Origin: Alentia gelatinosa
Lineage: Eukaryota > Annelida > Polychaeta > Phyllodocida > Polynoidae
Assembly (NCBI GenBank): GCA_950022655.1
Contig: OX465581.1
Span: 112,513,125-112,577,124 of the forward strand
Direction: 5' to 3'
Length of the DNA stretch: 64,000 nt
The notes under the pieces are model-generated. The model was given only the letters and a program-made list of their open reading frames with translations. It ran no database searches and was not told the origin of the DNA. Position 1 is the stretch's first letter. Every line of letters starts with the position of its first letter. The translations under genes were made by a program, and so were the position numbers. This document shows, one piece after another, positions 21,745 to 34,600 of the stretch.

Positions 21745-24242
21745 CACCCATAGCCACATATTGAAACAAAAATATATCTGTATTTGATCATATATATAAA
21801 CATAACAATATACAATCTGCAAGCTATATAGTCGGGTTCTTCCATTTCATTATCCCTCGTATACAAAAAACCCATTGGAAATGTATATGGGGACTCAGTA
21901 GACTACGACCCATTATATAAAACCTGTCAGATACCACATCTGTGGTATGCGGGTTCAAATCTGTGGTATATGACCTTAAAGCCATGATATACGGGAAAAT
22001 AGTCAGTTTGTGCTGTAGATCAAAGAAATAGTCCATATTGTTATAGCTTTTAATGTGGTAATTAATGGGTTAGATGATCGAGAAGATGGATGATAAATAC
22101 AACAAACGATGGTTTTGTGGACAGGCGGCTCTGTAAACCACTCGAGGTTGATGTCGTAATACACTCGCTAGTGCTCTTGTATTACTACTTGTAAACCTCT
22201 CGTAAACCGTAAACCTCTCGTGGTTTACGGCCATCTGTCCACAAAGCCATCGTTTATTGTATATGGATAGGCTACCACAGAAAGCAAGCAACAATCAAAG
22301 CATACACGCACATGCAAAACAATGTCTTGTTTATACAAATCGGCCGATTAGTTAAGACGTGAGACCGATTTCCATCTTTCAAGTTAGAGAAACACTAGTA
22401 TTTTTATCAATATTCAGGACTGAGTGGAGAGGGCTTGCCTCGTTTTCGATTCGCCTACATGGGCGGCCATTACAAGATGGCGCCAGTGTGAAGAGGGTCT
22501 ATAGGGATTCTTATGTATTGAGGGTTTCCGAGTTTCTGATTCATTCTAGGGGATTCTTGGGCATGTGCGGGGCTTCAGCCAGCCACTATGAGCACACATT
22601 TATAGGAATCTCCCATGTCGCTATGTGGGAATGCATAAATGCAAAAGGGCACAGCCACCGACTAAGTCAGACTGGTCGGACCCTATACTCTATCAGGAAG
22701 GCATATTAGGGACTAAGGTGGGATCCGATTTCAAATAGTGTTTCCCTAAAAATTCTTATAGACTGACTTGTGCTGCTTATCTAATTAGTTTAAGTAAGCA
22801 TTAATTTGTAATCAATAACTAAAGGAAAAACATTGTCTGAAATTATAATATAAAAATATTGCATCATTTCCAACAAAGCCTGACTTCTCCATTTTCTGCC
22901 TACCATGACAATGCTTTAACATATGGCACATATCACAAAAAGGAGCTTTTTGCTACTTTTCTATTTTGGTAACAAAACCATTTTGACTTATACTATGAGT
23001 ACAATAAAAGTTGAGTTTTCACAATGATCCTTAAAGGAATCTCTACTTGATTAACTTGGGCTTTCATTTTACTTCCATATGGAATTCTATGGAATCTTCA
23101 CTCATATTCTAGAAGTCAAACATTTTGCCTAACTTTTAGCATGATTTCAGAGAAAATATGTCAAAAATTAAAACAGATAAACCACCTCAATGAATCCAAA
23201 AAATGTATGACAATAAAGCCCATAATCTCTGGTTTAATATGGTACCCTTTGTAAATATGTATCTCATTTACAGCCTAAGTTATGAGAACTTTTGTATAGC
23301 AAGTCAAAAATAAGTAGTTTTCAGTCCCCAATATGGTTGCGAGACCTATAGTATTGCGCCAGCACCTGCGTTCTTTAAAGACATAAAGGATTTCGAAATA
23401 ATGTCAATTATTAGTCAAAACTGGTTTCTTGGGATTTATTCTATTTCTACATGAGTAAATTTAACATTTTCTCCAGTTTATCCAATCTCAATAGGTAAAA
23501 TAGGCCAATTTGCATTTACATGATTTACATAGGAAATGTACTGAAAAATATGGTTTTCTTCAATTCTTTCAAAAACAGGACCGTGACCTATGATTTTTAA
23601 AAGATAAATAAGTAGTACTATGTATTTACTATTCTGTGAAAATTTGAGGAAAATAACATGGGTCTTACTATGTGAAAAAATATGTTTTAGAATTTCTATA
23701 TATTCTTATATAAAATTATCATCATATTGATCTATAAACCAAAAACTAGCATGGTGACCCCCGATTTTTAAGTTAGATACGTGTTCCACAACACTTGGAG
23801 ATCATCATATTCGATTTTCAGGAAATTAACTTAGGTTTTAATTTTCAAGCCAAATTGTCCGATATGCCTTTAACAAATTATGCTACATATGGCTGATATT
23901 CCAAAGTCATGTCACTAATAGCAAAACCATCCTGTGTTAAAGGACAGTCCCATAGCATAACAAACCAGGTTCTGATTCAGAACTTTCGGTGCCATATCAT
24001 GGAAGGAATGTGTTCAGTGTCAAATAAAAATACACTCTTTATCCTCAGCTGTTACAGAATGTCCAAATCTGCTTTTGGTGCGATTATTTACATGGCATAT
24101 AACCTGGATATTTCATCTACATAGTAGTTTAGCATCGAGTTTTTTTGTTTTTTTTCATCGATGGAAATTACGTTTGATAACCTCAAAATAGTCATACTTC
24201 GACTAGAATTAATATAGTTGATAATATCTTAAAACTGGATGA
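21745..24242. other. Intergenic, repeats only
   Basis: Contains the foldback at 22099-22260 and, at about 23370-23872, a diverged copy of the GGCATATC element ending GATATGCCTTTAAC. The frame at 22359-22709 (116 codons) has no recognisable domain. Confidence 0.45.
22099..22260. repeat. Foldback repeat
   Basis: ACAACAAACGATGGTTTTGT at the left returns as the complement ACAATAAACGATGGCTTTGT at the right; both continue GGACAG. Arms are about 50 bp around a 60-bp centre. Confidence 0.75.
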
Positions 24243-24529
24243 GTTTTAATCTTGGCCACTGTATGCAACGACTGGAGTTTGGCATAGTGACTTCATGAGG
24301 CGAAGCCGAGTGAAGTCCGGAGGCAAAACTCCAGGAGTGGCATGCAGTGGCCAAGATTAAAACGAATCAGGTTTCGATTTTATCTTACCCTGTCTCCTCG
24401 ATTTTGGAATATTATGTGACAAAAATTCTGTATGCCACTTGTGGCATACAAAACTCCGTATGCCAGTCAGCGTGACATACGGAAACTCAATGTTGAGCCT
24501 ATGGGATTTTATATTAGGGGTAGGATAAA
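24243..24529. mobile_element. Bipartite short element: foldback plus TATCTTACCC unit
   Basis: 24243-24363 is a foldback with arms GTTTTAATCTTGGCCACTG and its complement, centred on GAGGCGAAGCCGAGTG. 24378-24529 is a unit opening TTTATCTTACCC and closing GGGGTAGGATAAA. This is a sibling of the TTTATCTCACCCC family. Confidence 0.65.
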
Positions 24530-25400
24530 GACAGGGACTTGGATGACCTGGATTAGCAACAGAGGGCTGTTGGTTTATCTCTCCATGCCTCGCCATTGTT
24601 CTTGAGTTCCCATTTTAGCCACCGAGGGGCACCACAGTAGAAGCAGGTAGTCTTCTATCTTTAACCACCAGAAAAGTTCAATAATATTTATTGATAAGTG
24701 TAGATATAAAATTGATAGGAGAAATAATGAGGTTTTTTTAAAGTGTTACGCGGGATGTCCGTTAGGCGGGGTTCTACTGTACCACCAGCTGCTATGGTTG
24801 CAGCTTAATGTGCCCGTAGTGATTGAGCACCAACATCGGGTCAGCAGGCTGTGATTCGACGACTTCGTAAGTAAATAAAATGGGGTTTCTTTCATGTTAT
24901 TTAGATTTTCCCGGTCCGTCCGACTACTTCTTCTGGACATACCAATACACTAAATAAATCAAATGAATACCGTTATATAGTCCACCCTAACCCTGTTTCC
25001 TTATAGTACTACTTGGGGCTTTGCTGAGGTTTTCACATTTTCTTGTGCGTGTTATTGTCAACATGTTCACATGAAACAAAAAAAAAATATATATCTGTCA
25101 TAAATGTGTTCATGACTAGCCACACGGACACGATCACACGCCTCCAATCTCATACGATGTTTTATAACCGCAATAATCCGTAAATCGTTCGCACTTGTCT
25201 CGGCGGGTGCCCACATATTTCAAAGTATAATAAAATTCTCCTGTGCACCGCACCCGGCACTCTCCGTACAGAGTCCTTGTTACTCTATAATCATAGTTAT
25301 TTCAACCCATGCCGAGGAGAGTGCACACGCGGTTCATATTCGTCCCCTGTGGTTGCTAGGCGGTGTGATGCGAAAATTGGTTACCCTGCGAAAAACTTGT

Positions 25401-25680
25401 TTTATCCTACCCCTAATAAAAAACGCCATAGGCTTAACGTGGGATTTGTTTATGTCACGGGTGTGACATAAAGTGTTTTTCATGCCACTACTTTCTGATA
25501 CTGAAAAAATATGGAAACTGGGTAGGATAAAATCTAGACACCACTCGTTTGAGTTTGAGCTTATTCAAGCCACGCATTTTGTTGGCTCCGTAATGTCACT
25601 CGTCTTCGACTGGTGAAATTATGGAGCCAACAAAATGTGTGGCATAAATAAACTCAGACTCAAACTCGTGACATCTCTCG
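25401..25680. mobile_element. Bipartite short element: TATCCTACCCC unit plus foldback
   Basis: 25401-25531 opens TTTATCCTACCCC and closes GGGTAGGATAAA. 25540-25675 is a foldback in which ACTCGTTTGAGTTTGAG and ATTTTGTTGGCTCC return as complements. It has the same architecture as 24243-24529 in the opposite order. Confidence 0.65.
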
Positions 25681-26856
25681 ATATTATCGCCCACTCTATA
25701 CCCGCATGCATCTGGACAGTCTTCCAGTCAGATTTCACAGATTATTGGACGTTTTACTATTTTGATGTGATTTTAATGTAAATAAGTGAAAAGAATAGTA
25801 TTTAGACATGAGAATTACATGTTGTGATATGCTTAATTTCGGCAAATTGTTCACTCTCTAATGGTGGACTTCAACACTGCGCATATTCGCGCATGCGCAC
25901 AAGATACTAGTGGGCGATGTAACAAGTTTTTCACAGGGTAACCAATTTTCGCATCACAGCTGACCAGAGAGGGGTGCTGAGGTTGGGGATTGTTAGGATA
26001 TATATATTTTTTTTAATATTTTATTTATGATGGTAGATGCTCAACAATAGGTTTGCTGGTTTTCATGTATATTTCCAGTATTACTTCAGTGCATTCAACT
26101 CTGTCTGTTCGTATAGTTATTTATCTTAGCCTGGTATAAATGTCCATATGCTTAACATAAGGAACTCGTTCTCAACTGGCTTGCGAGTACCGTAACTCAT
26201 ACTCACTAGGCGATTAACAGAATATATATTTCCACGTTAAGATAAAATCAGAAAGTGCGATCGCAAGGATGTTGTTTTCTTTAGAATACGGCTTGTTGGA
26301 CAAAGTAAAATACAGCAATATCAAATATATGCTGTCTAGTTGGTAACTTCCTCGGTTTCATATATAGATAAAGATAAGTATATGTTGTTTGTCAGGCTTG
26401 CCAATGTGTCATTGCGTAAGGATGTTTCGGTGTTATCTAATCACATCGGAAGTATTAATGAAGCGATATGCAAGTTCTACCCACCAAATTGGAGCTGGGA
26501 TACCCTAGAATACGATACAATCACTGTACTTACGCTCATACACCCGGTCCTCCAATGCTAATGAATACGTTGCTATGAAGGTGTTTGACCGTACGCGTAG
26601 CGTAACTAAGCATATGAGGGTTACAACTGGCCTTTGGAAAAAGGTCATCTTCCAATAAAGAGACAAACCATCAACTAAAATACTGGTTGTCAGCGGCTGT
26701 CTACATCTCTTATTTTTTATAACAGGTCTATCTGGACAGTCACGCCACATACACGTCTACGGTCAGTGCACTCATTGGCAGCTGGAGGTCGTTAACCATC
26801 GCCATATGGTTAATAGTGGTCAGCGGCCAGTGGTGACTGGATAGAGCTGGAGGTTA
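25681..26856. other. Intergenic, no gene seen
   Basis: Contains a partial member of the TTTATCT...AGATAAA family at about 26125-26250. No exon recognised. Confidence 0.4.
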
Positions 26857-27915
26857 TGGCCGGTTCACACTGTGCGTTTATAAGTGCATAGGCACGTCCA
26901 GTCCGAGACTGGGCGTAACCTCAGGCGCCCAACGCGGCAACGTGGCAAAACGCAGTGAGAACTGCAAGTTTCCTGCTAGACTGAGACTGGGCGTACCATG
27001 CTTCATATTGGTACTGCTAGTCTGAGACTGGACGTACCTATGTACTTAAAAACGCAGTAACATACTGTGCGACTGGGGTGGGGGTGCGGTGTGTGTGGGG
27101 GGGGGGGGGGGGGAGGCTTGCAAGCGGGTACCTCCAGTATCAGACCAGGGCTGGTCTCAGACTGGATGTACCGCGCTTGAAACTGGAGGTACGCCCAGTC
27201 ACAAGCGCAAATATGTGCGTGACCCCCCCCCCACCCACACACCTCTTGCGACTGGAGAGCTTGCGATTTAAGGTACATCCGTACGCCCAGTCTCGGGCTA
27301 ACGGTGTCATATTTGATTACCTACTATATCTAAAACGGTAGAATTTCGTAGAATCCGCTTGAAGTTGCTCCTGCACATAGAGACATAGTTAACCAGACCT
27401 AGGGCTGGAGACTGAGGAGCCACGAGAGTGAGAATCTCGTGCAGGCACGAGACCACTCCGCTGGTTGCCGGCAAATTTAGCCCTTTCAAAACTCCACTGA
27501 TTCCCCACCCACCACCACCACCACACTAAATATTTGGCTTTCTTATAGTATCTCTCTGTGTGGAGCAGTCAGCAGAGTGTCCGTCTAGGAAGGGGAGTGT
27601 TTGGGGTTCGAACCCCAGTACAGCAGCTCGCTTTTAAACTATTTTTGGGACTCGGACTCGACGAAGTCGCTAGTATTTTTAAAAAACGCTTGCGATTCCA
27701 GTCTTAGACCAATGGGAAACGGCAGGGACCCGTTTTTAGACTCGATAATCGTTGATAGCGAAAGTTTCGAGACCATAGTCTAATCATCATACATTTGGCG
27801 ATAATTATCAAACACTTCGGGCCAATGGTCGTTGTATTCATCTTGAAAACCGTCTTGATTCTTCAATAATCTGGGCGTACCTAAGCACCTCAAAACGCAC
27901 AGTGTGTACCGGCCA
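26857..27915. mobile_element. 1.06-kb Harbinger-like non-autonomous element
   Basis: The left end TGGCCGGTTCACACTGTGCG and the complement of the right end, TGGCCGGTACACACTGTGCG, are inverted repeats. TTA flanks both sides (26854-26856 and 27916-27918). CTGGGCGTACC words recur near both ends. The interior holds poly-G (27097-27113) and poly-C tracts and a tRNA-like sequence at 27556. No transposase frame. The superfamily call rests on the TTA duplication. Confidence 0.7.
27556..27630 (+). mobile_element. tRNA-like sequence, probable SINE head
   Basis: An A-box-like TGGAGCAGTCAGCAGAGTG is followed 30 bp later by TGGGGTTCGAACCCCAG, an intact T-arm with the B box GGTTCGAACC. The acceptor stem does not close, so it is not a functional tRNA gene. 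Confidence 0.5.
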
Positions 27916-29280
27916 TTAAAAACGGTCTGTGGGTTGAACGCATTTCCAGGCCGCTCTCCTCAGTGCGGTTTTAATGACATTCTGGTCTAGACGGAATGCG
28001 CTGGTCAACCCCCACCAGTTTATGTATGCCCCCTAATGACCGTTCATTCTGACCGCTTTATGGACTGGTCGTGAGTTGCTCCCGTGTGAGCAGCTCTGAC
28101 GGAACCTCGACTGGGCGTATTTATAGGGCAGATAGCTACTGTGCTATGGGAGCGGCCATTTTACACCAAAAATAAAGTGGGTTGTAGTTATCGATAGGCC
28201 CCATTGAGGTATCCCATAATTCAGTCTGTTTACAAGTTCCGGTGTTCGCTGGTTGCCAACGTTGTGTGGTGATAGACCATTGAACCGTAACCCACAGTTA
28301 TTGCAGTTTAACAGTTTTAATAAATAATCAAATTGCAAATCCGATGTCGGAAATGGGAATTTCAGTTACTTCTTCATATAAATCCGAAATTATATTCAGG
28401 TTCTCCAAATATAAATGGGAAAACTATGGTTCATGTGGTCGTGGTGTGCCCAGCCAGTCGGAAGCGGAACTTGTATTTACCCTGGGCGATAATAGGAAGT
28501 TTAGTAACCTCTGGAGGGCGTATGGATTATATGGACAAAATAATCGACAGACAGGAGGTCGTAGATCAAGAGAGGATGACGCGTAGTAATACATGAGCAT
28601 TATACATATTTTTGAACATCAAGAAATGGCATATCATAGGGTATTTTATATAGGACAATATTTTTGCTCTCCCACCATAGGTAGAGCGTCGTATTAATAC
28701 TAACAAATATATTAGATATCTGATTAAAGAGTGCATTATCTGTTTACCATGGTTTTGAAGTCCGTATACCATGGTATATTCTTAATTCTATGATTATGAT
28801 ATTTGACAGTTTTTTTTTATTTAGCCCTGTCGCTTGGTCAATTTCCCTATCACTGTCGGACAGGCCAGTAAAATAGGTCGTCGTCTGTGATCGAACACAC
28901 GAGGATCATTGTAGGATTTGTGTATAATTTCTCCACACGGCCATTGTATGCTCAGCTATTCAATCAAGGTTCTTTGTTAAACTCCCGCCTTGTTCCATTA
29001 TCTCCTAGAGATATAATGCAGCTATAAGGCAATAATCGAGTGCAGTGTATTTATCGTAGAACCAAATCCCGGTGTAGCACATCGGCTTAGTTGTATATAC
29101 TAGTGTACAATCACAAAAGGAATTCTAAAATTAGGTGCCTATACAACGAAGATACTAGTCAAAGATTCATTCTTTCTAGTATCTTATGGACGTCTTTTTA
29201 AAATAATATATGTATATGATAATACTGTTGAAGTCCCCCTGGTGGAAACTGGGAGAACTGAAAGCCGCCTGTAATATGGC
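27916..29280. other. Intergenic, no gene seen
   Basis: Short reading frames at 28333-28596 have no recognisable domain. A few small inverted repeats are present. Confidence 0.4.
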
Positions 29281-29411
29281 CGTTTAAGGGAGGGATGGAG
29301 GGAGATAGGGAGGTAGGGAGGTAGGGAGGGATAGAGGGATATGGAGGGAGGGAGGGGGGATATGGAGGGAGGGAGGGAGGGAGGGAGGGAGGGAGGGAGG
29401 GAGGGAGGGAG
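29281..29411 (+). repeat. (GGGA)n array, interrupted
   Basis: GGGA/GGTA units with interruptions. The next 120 bp (AATTAGCAGGTGGACACATT) also occur beside the GGGA array at 56953. Confidence 0.9.
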
Positions 29412-29570
29412 GTATTACATCTAACTGAGTTTAGAACAAGAGCTAAGTGTGCATTTTAAAGATAGAAATATTGGCCTTCAAAGAACAAATTAGCAGGTGG
29501 ACACATTTAAAACTCAATACAGTTCAACGGTCTACCAGTAATTAATTACTATGATAACAAGGAGCCCCCC

Positions 29571-29695
29571 TGGAGGGAGGGAGGGAGGGAGGGAGGGAGG
29601 GAGGGAGGGAGGGAGGGAGGGAGGGAGGGAGGGAGGGAGGGAGGGAGGGAGGGAGGGAGGGAGGGAGGGAGGGAGGGAGGGAGGGAGGGAGGGAT
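29571..29695 (+). repeat. (GGGA)n array, pure
   Basis: About 31 uninterrupted tetranucleotide units. The proline/serine frame across it is a translation of the repeat, not a gene. Confidence 0.95.
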
Positions 29696-31086
29696 ATTGA
29701 GGCATGACTAGTAGAGAAAGAGGGAGCTACACAAGTAGAGGATGAGGGAGACATATTCAACCGGTAAATCGGGATAATATATTGAAAACAGTCATCTGTC
29801 AGTTAGTGTGGCTGTAGTACCACCAATTTTACTGGTTGTTAAGTTATCTAAATAATGTATTTGGCTTCAAAATAAAGTCTCGAATGAACAATAACGGTTA
29901 TCATTTATTTTATTTTCATCTCAGTCTAAACCTTGTGAGAGAAGACCTTATGCACTACAGACCAATCCATTTCTAAACCTCTTCTATTGGAAGGGGAAAT
30001 ATACCAGACATTAAATCTTTTAAGTTCAAAAATATGCACAGAAAACGTACCGACATATAGATAAACCATTCCATATTTTTTATATGGCAAGAACATTATA
30101 AATTTTTAACAGAATGGTTTGAGGAATCCTTCTGCGACATGACTTTGGAAATCTGTCACTCAAAGCACCATCTTTCATAAGTGTTGTATTCTTTCACGCC
30201 TTTTATAGATTAAACAAAGATGACTGCCATTCAAGCTGAGCCGACAGATCCGGTCAAACCACACATACAATTCTGGCACCCAGAAGTTTTATGTTTATCT
30301 AACTAATTTACTGAAGTGAACAACCTCAGAAACAAGAACAAAAAGGTCGTACAATTAATTCTTACAGAATTATTCAATCATTCTTACTTTTGTTCGTTAC
30401 GTGTAAATATCACGAGACATTTCACCGTAGATATAACAAACCAAAATTAATTAATTAAAAACTGTGTACACACGTAAAACTAAGTAACACGCGACATTTA
30501 TCAATCTTATTTTGAATCTTAAAAGATCTAAGCTACGTCTAGGAAATTCCTGATTACAATTAGAATCACGGATCTAAATTTACCAATAGCCCTGATTGGT
30601 TCAAGCATTGTTTTACGTGTGTACTACTCCGCAGCGACCGTTATCACAGACTGGTCAGCGACCTATTGTTCTTATCAATTACCGTTATCAATATCATATT
30701 GTAGATATCTGTAAACAATTATTTAACCGATATTAAACCCGGAATCTTACATTTGAGTCGAGGGTGCATCATCTTTTGTTTGTTGTTCCTGGTCTGTTCC
30801 TTGTTCGCTACAGGGAAAAACATAAAACCAACCCGACGCTTAGCGATATATATACGTATTATATTACCCATTCCCCAGTTATTATGTCTCAAAAGGGGGT
30901 TAAATGTACAAATGTATTGTCCGGTATGCGAAAAGCGAGTATGGCAATATGGAAGCTAAATACCACTCTATGAAGCACGTAAGAAAAATCCTGTCTCACA
31001 CTGAGGAATGTCGCTCGGGGAGGAAGCCGCAGACGGGTTGTTGGACGTGTCACTGAGCGGTGTCACTGAGATGTTTTCGGGGTTTG
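29696..31086. other. Intergenic, no gene seen
   Basis: AT-rich DNA downstream of SUCLG2. No exon, RNA gene or clear element recognised. Confidence 0.4.
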
Positions 31087-31526
31087 CTGTTTTCTGAGCC
31101 TGTCGTAGAATTATAGGCTGTCGTAGAATTACAGGATGTCGTAAAGTTAGACCCTGTCATAGAGTTACAGACTGTCATAGAGTTACGACAGGTCATAGAC
31201 TTACAGCATGTTATTGAGATACCACAGGTCATAGGGTTACAGCATATCATAGACTTACGGCATGTTGTACGACCTATTGTTAAGTTACTGCATGCATAGT
31301 TATAACCTGCCATAAAGTTAAGGCATGTCATAGAGTTATGACCTATCATAATGTTATGGCAAGTTGTAGAGTTATGACATACCGTACAGTTATGGCCTGT
31401 CATAAAGTTATGGCATGTCATAGAGTGATGACCTGTTACAGCCTGTCATAGAGTTATGGCCTGTCGTAGAGTTATGACCAGTTACAGCCTGTCATAGAGT
31501 TATGGCCTGTCGTAGAATTAGAGGCA
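31087..31526. repeat. 18-bp minisatellite downstream of SUCLG2
   Basis: About 24 degenerate copies of an 18-bp unit like TGTCATAGAGTTACAGCA. Because 18 is a multiple of three, the minus strand has an open 123-codon frame of hexapeptides (MTCHNF, MTGHNC). That frame is a by-product of the period. It ends 26 bp past the SUCLG2 stop codon. Confidence 0.9.
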
Positions 31527-31551
31527 TGTAGTGCCCACGTCAATGCTTGTT

Positions 31552-31685
31552 CTAATCAGCGCTCTCTCGCTCGTCATGGAAGAGACTGGCGACGGCCTTG
31601 ACGGCGGCCTCCTCCAGGTTGGCGGCCGGGGTGATGGGCAGCCCACTGCTCTGTAGGATCCGCTTCGCTTCATCCACATTAGTAC
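31552..31685 (-). CDS. SUCLG2: SUCLG2 exon 11 (terminal)
   Basis: Acceptor TTGAAG|GTA. Encodes [18 protein letters not shown] through to the TAG stop at 31554-31552. The last residues, FHDERESAD, are not conserved. Confidence 0.97.
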
Positions 31686-34600
31686 CTTCAATCAGATACA
31701 AGCTTCATCAATACAATGGTACTATAGTATAACTGGGTTAGGGTGAATGAATTTAATTGTTACAAGATGCTTTAGTGGTGATATTATGGCCTGACCCTGC
31801 AGGAAGAGGGATGTGAATCCAGCTAAAACACAAAACATTTTTTTCAATTTGTTCTATCCTATGCTACTACCATTTTATACCTAAAGTACAGTAGAACTCC
31901 GTGTAAGGCCTAAACTGCAGTAGAACCCCGTGTAAGGGATCACTGCCAAAGTGTCCGCTTACGCATGGTGAACCCTAACAGCGTTTTCAGCAATGGTTGT
32001 ATATTGTATTATACCTATATAAGGGAACAAACTATGTGTATATACACAGGCTCTATCTAATAAAATGCCAGCAAATACATAGACCCAAAAGCTTCAAAAT
32101 AAATTAATCAAATTAATAAAATCTTACCCTCAAGACGAACGATGATGGGAAGGGAGAAGTTGATCTGTCGGCATGCGTTGGTGATACCATTAGCGATGGT
32201 GGCACAGTTTACGATGCCCCCGAAGACGTTAACCAGCACAGCTTTCACCTGAAACAATATACAAGGATTGGTTTGTTTGTTTGTAAAACGTCCCAGGGGA
32301 CTCTGAGGGTATATAGGGACTAGCTCAAGGTTCAGCTTTTCTCGCTGGTTTTACACCACAGGAGCAGTGATCCAATTTATGAGATAAATTCAGGTAGAAA
32401 TCTAACCCCAACATATCAAAGGCGGTGTTCCATTGAGTTGGCTCTGGCTGGTATCCGCCTGTGTACGATGTACTAACAATTCCGCCGAGCCCCCTAGCGG
32501 ATGACCCGGGAACCAGCGTATGAGTTGGCTGTGAATCCTTTGCTATCGGGCATGCGCCAAACATGCTTATAGTGTACAAACCCACAGGTCAGTTCAGAGG
32601 CCAATATCACAGGGCAGCCATGTGGGCTAAGTTTGAAGGCAGCTAACAAAAGTTAATTTATTAGGTTTTATGGGCCATTACCCATTTACAATGCCGTCAA
32701 CAATCAAGGGCATTGTATCAACGGGTCTGGGATGTCTAAACTTCATAATTGTCTTGGTTTTAACCAAGCATATGATAGCTAGGCCTGCCAAAGTATTATT
32801 GTGTATCCAATTTCAGTAATACTATTTCATCTAAGCTATATCTAAAGTATCATTGAGGTGATATGCATGTATGATACCCAATTTAAGCTGGAATACCATA
32901 GAATACGATGCAATCGTTATTAACGTTTTTCTCTGGAAATAACGTACACATGTAATATAAACGTATTATTCTTATACACTTAGTGATTTAATGTTGAAGA
33001 ATACATTGTCAGGTGTTTGTTTGACTGCAGGCATTGCGTAACCAAGCAGATAAATACACAATATTACCATGATTTCGATCTGAGTGGCCGTATTCTCCGC
33101 GTACTTGGTGCGTAGTAAAACTCCGAGCGATAGTGAGGAGTATTACGTAGTGTCAACTACAAGGAGAATCCGGCCACTCAGATCGAAATTGTGGTAATAT
33201 TGTGTATACAGCGCCGTGCATTCTTTAAATAAATTAGTTCCCATAATGCCCGTCAGGTGGCCCAAAAAGCTGTATTCTCCTAGGAGATTCCGGAGGTCCA
33301 TATTCTACTCAGTAGCGATCTGTAGGCTCCATAGGCTTAGCATGGACAGTCCGTATTAGGTGGGTAATAATAAAGAAGAAACCAACAAGTTTTGGTCAAA
33401 GTCGTCGTTCTCCACGAGTTTGATGCTGGGTGATATGAACAAGGCGACAGCCGAATGAATATCAGGTAGCATTCAAACGAGTTGCAGAATGACTTCTTTG
33501 ACCAAAACGAGATGCTTTCTGTATTTATCTCACCCCTGTACACATTAAAAGAATGGATGACACACAGGATATAGACAATGGAGAACGGACCACAATACTC
33601 GTAGGGGCATGGAGAACGAGTCCCCAATGTTAAGGCTATGGGCATTTATTCCAGGGGTGAGATAAAGGTCTATTCGGTCATCGTACCTGAGAGTCTGACG
33701 AGAGCAGTTTGAAGGCGTGCAGAACTTGGTCCTCCGTGACTCCGCCACCACAGTCCAGGAAGTTGGCCGGCTCGCCGCCATGCAGCTTGACGATGTCCAT
33801 GGTGGCCATGGCCAGCCCCGCACCGTTTACTGTAAACCATCCATAGCAATTAGAAAACCATTAACTACTGTAGGTCATAAATACTGTAAGTAATTCAAAG
33901 CTTGATTAACCCTCTAATGATGAGTGCCTGCGGCCGTGCTACTCCCGTAAAGACGGGTGCTGGTGGCAGTTTGTTCTGCTAGAGGACGGACTCATAATAT
34001 AATGGTTAAAACTCATAATTCATATTTGTTATCATGCAATACAATACATAAATATGAATATTTTATTCATTTTTAATACAACTACTAAATATGATGTTAT
34101 ATATACATTTTTTTGAAGATTTCATGAATGTTGTTTTATCATTTCTTTGTTAAAATATTTTCGTAAATGTTAGAACAATCATGCCTTAAGGCATCATGCG
34201 TCTTTAGTGTGGTGATGCCTCCAGGCATCATGCACCCTTAAAAGGTTAACCGCACAGTTTTGTAAACCTATTCTGTACGTATTAAGTGGTATGGAAACTG
34301 GAGATATCGGAAGATAGGGTTTTACAAGCCCTAGGTCAAATTATAAATGTCAAAATCCATTATGATGCCTGCCATAGGGTATGTATGGCGCTGGGGGTGC
34401 TGCCGTGCAGTTATCGCTCTGGGAAATATGTGTGGCCGTTAAAAGGTTGAAGGCATATCCTACAATACAGACCGGCGCCACCTGGTGATTTTCAGATACT
34501 GACAATTATCAATTCAATCCAGTTCCTTTGAATCATTCTAATAATAAATGAGTGACTTATAACATATTATCGAGATTGAATTAACCTAATAGCTAAATTA

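Noticed and set aside
22359..22709. 116-codon plus-strand frame
   Set aside because: No domain and no splice or promoter context beyond a generic AAGATGGCG word.
27556..27630. Functional tRNA gene
   Set aside because: The T-arm is intact but the acceptor stem does not close, so it is scored as a tRNA-derived repeat.
31050..31421. Cysteine/histidine-rich 123-codon frame that looks like a zinc-binding protein
   Set aside because: Its hexapeptide repeat equals the 18-bp minisatellite period, it has no gene context, and the units degenerate without regard to codon position.
31087..31526. CRISPR-like direct repeats
   Set aside because: Units are contiguous without spacers and lie in a eukaryotic gene region.
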